A stretch of DNA of 64,000 nucleotides from Geitlerinema sp. S16 (GTDB lineage: Bacteria > Cyanobacteriota > Cyanobacteriia > Cyanobacteriales > Geitlerinemataceae). The position numbers and the translations under genes were made by a program. The stretch lies in assembly GCA_011390275.1 (NCBI GenBank), contig JAABST010000014.1, forward strand, positions 1 through 64,000. The letters run 5' to 3'. This document shows positions 61,393 through 64,000 of the stretch, in pieces; the stretch's first letter is position 1, and each line of letters opens with the position of its first letter. Below the pieces are notes generated by a model, which did not search any database, was not told the origin of the DNA, and was given only the letters and a program-made list of their open reading frames with translations.

Positions 61393-62907
61393 CTATAGCT
61401 CAATCTCCTGATGGGCGATCACGATCGCACAATCTCCAACCTCGATCGTATAGTCCTGCGGATTAACAAAAAAGTTGCCGAGGGGATCGCACACCGCCAC
61501 CAAGATTGCATTATGGTCTCGCTTCATCGCCACGAACAGCTCCCAGAACGATCGGCTAAACCACGCAGGCGGAATCGGAATGCGATAGAACTGGTTGCCA
61601 TGAGAGTAGGTCAACAACTCGGAAAAAACGCCCATCAGGCCAGGATTGAGCGACGCTTGCGCGAGTAAAAAACCGCTTTGTTCTTCGCTGACCACATAGT
61701 CATTCACATGCCCCATATCGAGATGTGACCCATACTCACGATTGATTAATTCCGCGCAGGTATAAACATCCCGATTCAGTTTTTCAGCGGTCAGCGCGGC
61801 CAAAATGGTTCGGGCATCGGCATCTTGATCCGTCCGCCCGAAGCGTTTGTCAGACAAGATAATACAGGTCATTGCTCGCCGGATGCCTGCCTTTTCCAGT
61901 ACCGGCACTTTCGTGAAATCTTCATTGAGAAAGTGAACGTTCGAGTTCATTAGCGCATCGCTAAACATCGGTTCACCTTCGAGCTGAGCCACCACAATAA
62001 TCGGCACCGCTTGGGTTTTGGGTGCGGCGCGGTATTCCTGAATGACAATCTCAGCTTTTTTATTCCAGCCACAGATAATCACATGATCGTGAAAATGACT
62101 CCAGTCCACAGATAACCGCTCCCGACGCATATGTTCGATCGCAAAGGCTGACACCGTCCCGCTCAAAATCGCAAAAACGATCGTCCCCACTAGCATGATA
62201 AACAGTGAGACAAAGCGCCCACCGGTGGACTGCGGCATTCCGGGGATCGGCTCCGTCGCAAATAGCGAAAATGTACTGATCCATAGAGCATCAAACGGAT
62301 TATTCAGCTCCGAGTTGACGGGGCGCTCGAAGACGAGGAACGCAATACTGCTAAATAAAAGTGTGACGATCGAGAGCCAAATGATCAGGACGTATTCCCA
62401 AGCGCCTTGCCGTAGGTTCGGCAAACGCAGCCAGTGAGCGAGCTGTCGCAGGGCATCGGAGACCGTCCAGTGTCGCAGTACCCGCGTGGCTCGTATCAGT
62501 CGCAAAGCCCGCAAAATCGGCAATACCGCCAGCGCATCGAGCCAGTATTCCCGCAGAAACCGGCGTAATGACGGGCTCGAAACCGCTCGAAAAATGAGTT
62601 CGACCGCAAATACGGTCGTCAGTATCCGATTAAACAGATGCAGGCTGGATAACGAAGGCGAAGTATCCGGTAGGATGATTTCGAGGGTGATAGTGACGAT
62701 CGAGACCACGATCGCCACCGACACCGTGAAATTGACGATCGGATTGCTGACCACCTCACCGAGAATCTGCTTCCAAGCGTGACGCTTCGACGGTGAGCCT
62801 GGAGCGGATCGAGTCCGATGCTTTGGATGGGGCGGTTTTCGTTGGGTGCGTGTCGGTTTGGCCGAACCGTCTGGCGATCGTTCAGCGGGAGATCGGGGCA
62901 CTTTCAT
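61393..62907 (-). CDS. voltage-gated-like ion channel with RCK domain, atypical pore
   Basis: A 504-residue protein. The first 45 residues are basic and disordered. Six membrane segments follow: S1 about 55-78, S4 RALRLIRATRVLRH (133-146) with regularly spaced Arg, S5 about 172-193, pore 205-230, S6 231-258. The pore helix is DALWISTFSLFATEPIPGMP; there is no TVGYGD. A TrkA-N/RCK domain (275-~400; HVIICGWNKKAEIVIQEY) and a TrkA-C-like end follow. The selectivity is therefore unclear; possibly a non-K+ or weakly selective cation channel. Confidence 0.8.
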   Translation of the reverse strand: MKVPRSPAERSPDGSAKPTRTQRKPPHPKHRTRSAPGSPSKRHAWKQILGEVVSNPIVNFTVSVAIVVSIVTITLEIILPDTSPSLSSLHLFNRILTTVFAVELIFRAVSSPSLRRFLREYWLDALAVLPILRALRLIRATRVLRHWTVSDALRQLAHWLRLPNLRQGAWEYVLIIWLSIVTLLFSSIAFLVFERPVNSELNNPFDALWISTFSLFATEPIPGMPQSTGGRFVSLFIMLVGTIVFAILSGTVSAFAIEHMRRERLSVDWSHFHDHVIICGWNKKAEIVIQEYRAAPKTQAVPIIVVAQLEGEPMFSDALMNSNVHFLNEDFTKVPVLEKAGIRRAMTCIILSDKRFGRTDQDADARTILAALTAEKLNRDVYTCAELINREYGSHLDMGHVNDYVVSEEQSGFLLAQASLNPGLMGVFSELLTYSHGNQFYRIPIPPAWFSRSFWELFVAMKRDHNAILVAVCDPLGNFFVNPQDYTIEVGDCAIVIAHQEIEL

Positions 62908-63022
62908 GCGTCACTCTTCGGGCGATCACATCTCCTCTCCGGGTCTCGTTCGCATCGATCAGGCATATCTCTCGGTTGGAATGGTCGCAAGGGATCGATA
63001 ATCCAATCCAAAATCCGAAACC

Positions 63023-64000
63023 CTAGGCAGACTCGGGCTTCGGCAAGGAGGAGGGATGCATTAGGACGGCGGCAGTCGATCGCTGCTCGACCATCTCGGG
63101 CGTAATGGTACAGTGATTAACATCCTTACGAGACGGAATCTCGTACATCAGATCGAGCATCAGTTCTTCGACAATGCTGCGCAGCGCCCGCGCTCCGGTC
63201 TTGCGGCGGTAGGCTTCGCGGGCGATCGCGCTCAGAGCCTCGGGGCGAAACTCCAGCCGCACGTTATCCATATCCATCAGCTTTTGATACTGCTTGACGA
63301 TCGCGTTACGCGGCTCGGTTAGGATCTGCATCAGCGCCTCTTCATCAAGGGGTTCGAGTACCGCCTCGATCGGCACACGCCCAATGAACTCCGGGATCAT
63401 GCCAAATTTCACCAGATCATCCGGTTCGAGACGCTTCAGCACATCCGTCGTCCGTTTGTTCTTCGACGCCTTGCCGTCATCGGGCTGCACAAAGCCCATC
63501 GATTTTTTACCGATACGCTGCTCAATCACCTTTTCCAGCCCAACAAACGCACCGCCGCAGATGAAGAGAATATTGCGCGTATCGATTTGAATGCAGTCTT
63601 GATACGGATGCTTACGTCCGCCCTGGGGTGGCACATTGGCGATCGTGCCTTCCAGCATTTTTAACAGCGCTTGCTGAACGCCTTCACCGGAAACATCGCG
63701 CGTAATCGACGGGTTTTCGCTTTTACGCGCAACCTTATCTAGCTCATCGATATAAATAATGCCGCGCTGCGCCTCTTCCACATCCAGCTCGGCCACTTGC
63801 AGCAAACGCAACAGAATATTTTCCACATCCTCGCCAACGTAACCCGCTTCCGTCAGCGTTGTCGCATCCGCCACCGCGAACGGCACATCCAAAATCTTCG
63901 CCAGGGTTTGCGCTAGCAGCGTTTTACCACTGCCGGTCGGGCCAATGAGCAAAATGTTGGATTTTTGTAGCTCGATGTCGCCATCATCGAGGTTTTGATT
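63023..64000 (-). CDS. clpX: ATP-dependent Clp protease ATP-binding subunit ClpX (C-terminal part)
   Basis: The frame stays open to the window end, so only the last 325 residues are seen. Walker [33 protein letters not shown] (pore loop), Walker [16 protein letters not shown], sensor PFTRE-like [20 protein letters not shown] and arginine-finger [12 protein letters not shown]. The IGF loop region is [12 protein letters not shown]. It unfolds substrates for ClpP. The N-terminal zinc domain lies beyond the window. Confidence 0.96.
   Translation of the reverse strand, partial: NQNLDDGDIELQKSNILLIGPTGSGKTLLAQTLAKILDVPFAVADATTLTEAGYVGEDVENILLRLLQVAELDVEEAQRGIIYIDELDKVARKSENPSITRDVSGEGVQQALLKMLEGTIANVPPQGGRKHPYQDCIQIDTRNILFICGGAFVGLEKVIEQRIGKKSMGFVQPDDGKASKNKRTTDVLKRLEPDDLVKFGMIPEFIGRVPIEAVLEPLDEEALMQILTEPRNAIVKQYQKLMDMDNVRLEFRPEALSAIAREAYRRKTGARALRSIVEELMLDLMYEIPSRKDVNHCTITPEMVEQRSTAAVLMHPSSLPKPESA

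Noticed and set aside
1..64000. tRNA, rRNA, CRISPR arrays, prophage or transposase genes
   Set aside because: None could be supported by cloverleaf, ribosomal, spacer-repeat or phage/IS protein motifs when reading the gaps.

Overview
This window comes from a beta-type cyanobacterium. The HIP1 octamer GCGATCGC and its core CGATCG recur in almost every gene and most gaps. The gene content agrees: a carboxysome shell protein (ccmK3-like), a BicA bicarbonate transporter, a SphS/SphR phosphate two-component pair with a Pho-box array, cytochrome c6-like and DUF502 proteins, and the cyanobacterial dnaK-grpE / pilB-pilT-pilC arrangement. No rRNA, tRNA, CRISPR array, prophage or transposase gene was seen.

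Layout. 1-2.9 kb: end of a DUF4258 toxin-like gene, cryptochrome DASH and plsY. 2.95-7.3 kb: two adjacent dynamin-like GTPases in one transcription unit, the best candidate here for an under-described system. 7.4-8.6 kb: a metal/metalloid-type permease with a small CxxC redox partner. 9.3-13.5 kb: SulP transporter, tandem universal stress protein and BicA, a likely anion/carbon uptake module. 13.8-19 kb: a GNAT, a degenerate histidine kinase, thioredoxin and a membrane spermidine-synthase-like cluster. 19.2-21.5 kb: murD broken by an in-frame TAA exactly at a domain boundary, then rnc. 21.8-24.3 kb: an RTX+CAP protein, cobH and a ccmK3-like gene. 24.5-27.3 kb: Pho boxes and sphR-sphS. 27.3-34.4 kb: HD phosphohydrolase, GT83-like transferase, DUF502, YaaW-like, rpiA and a methyltransferase. 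34.4-43.2 kb: dnaK1 and grpE divergent from pilB-pilT-pilC. 43.3-50.5 kb: dienelactone hydrolase, S1-type RNA-binding protein, cysS, dedA, a TIGR01777 epimerase and a DegT-family aminotransferase. 50.6-57.8 kb: LRAT-like protein with a PspA-like tail, exported helical protein, c6-type cytochrome, cytochrome b561, PKHD dioxygenase, an AT-rich glycosyltransferase, alpha/beta hydrolase and an ArsA-type ATPase. 58.1-64 kb: papain-like protease with a giant Asp/Glu linker and LysM, a ProA-like protein lacking the catalytic cysteine, a zinc-ribbon membrane protein, an ion channel with a non-canonical pore, and the end of clpX.

Gaps carry several dispersed repeat families. Two MITE-like families of about 119 bp (type A ends in ACGAAATC; type B ends in TATAGCA) share an identical hairpin core. 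Hairpin families also sit at gene ends, and a 30-bp near-perfect palindrome lies in the grpE/pilB divergent region. Start codons were often moved inward from the longest reading frame where family alignment, a ribosome binding site or low-complexity upstream sequence supported it. All functional names rest on recognition of motifs by eye, not on searches.
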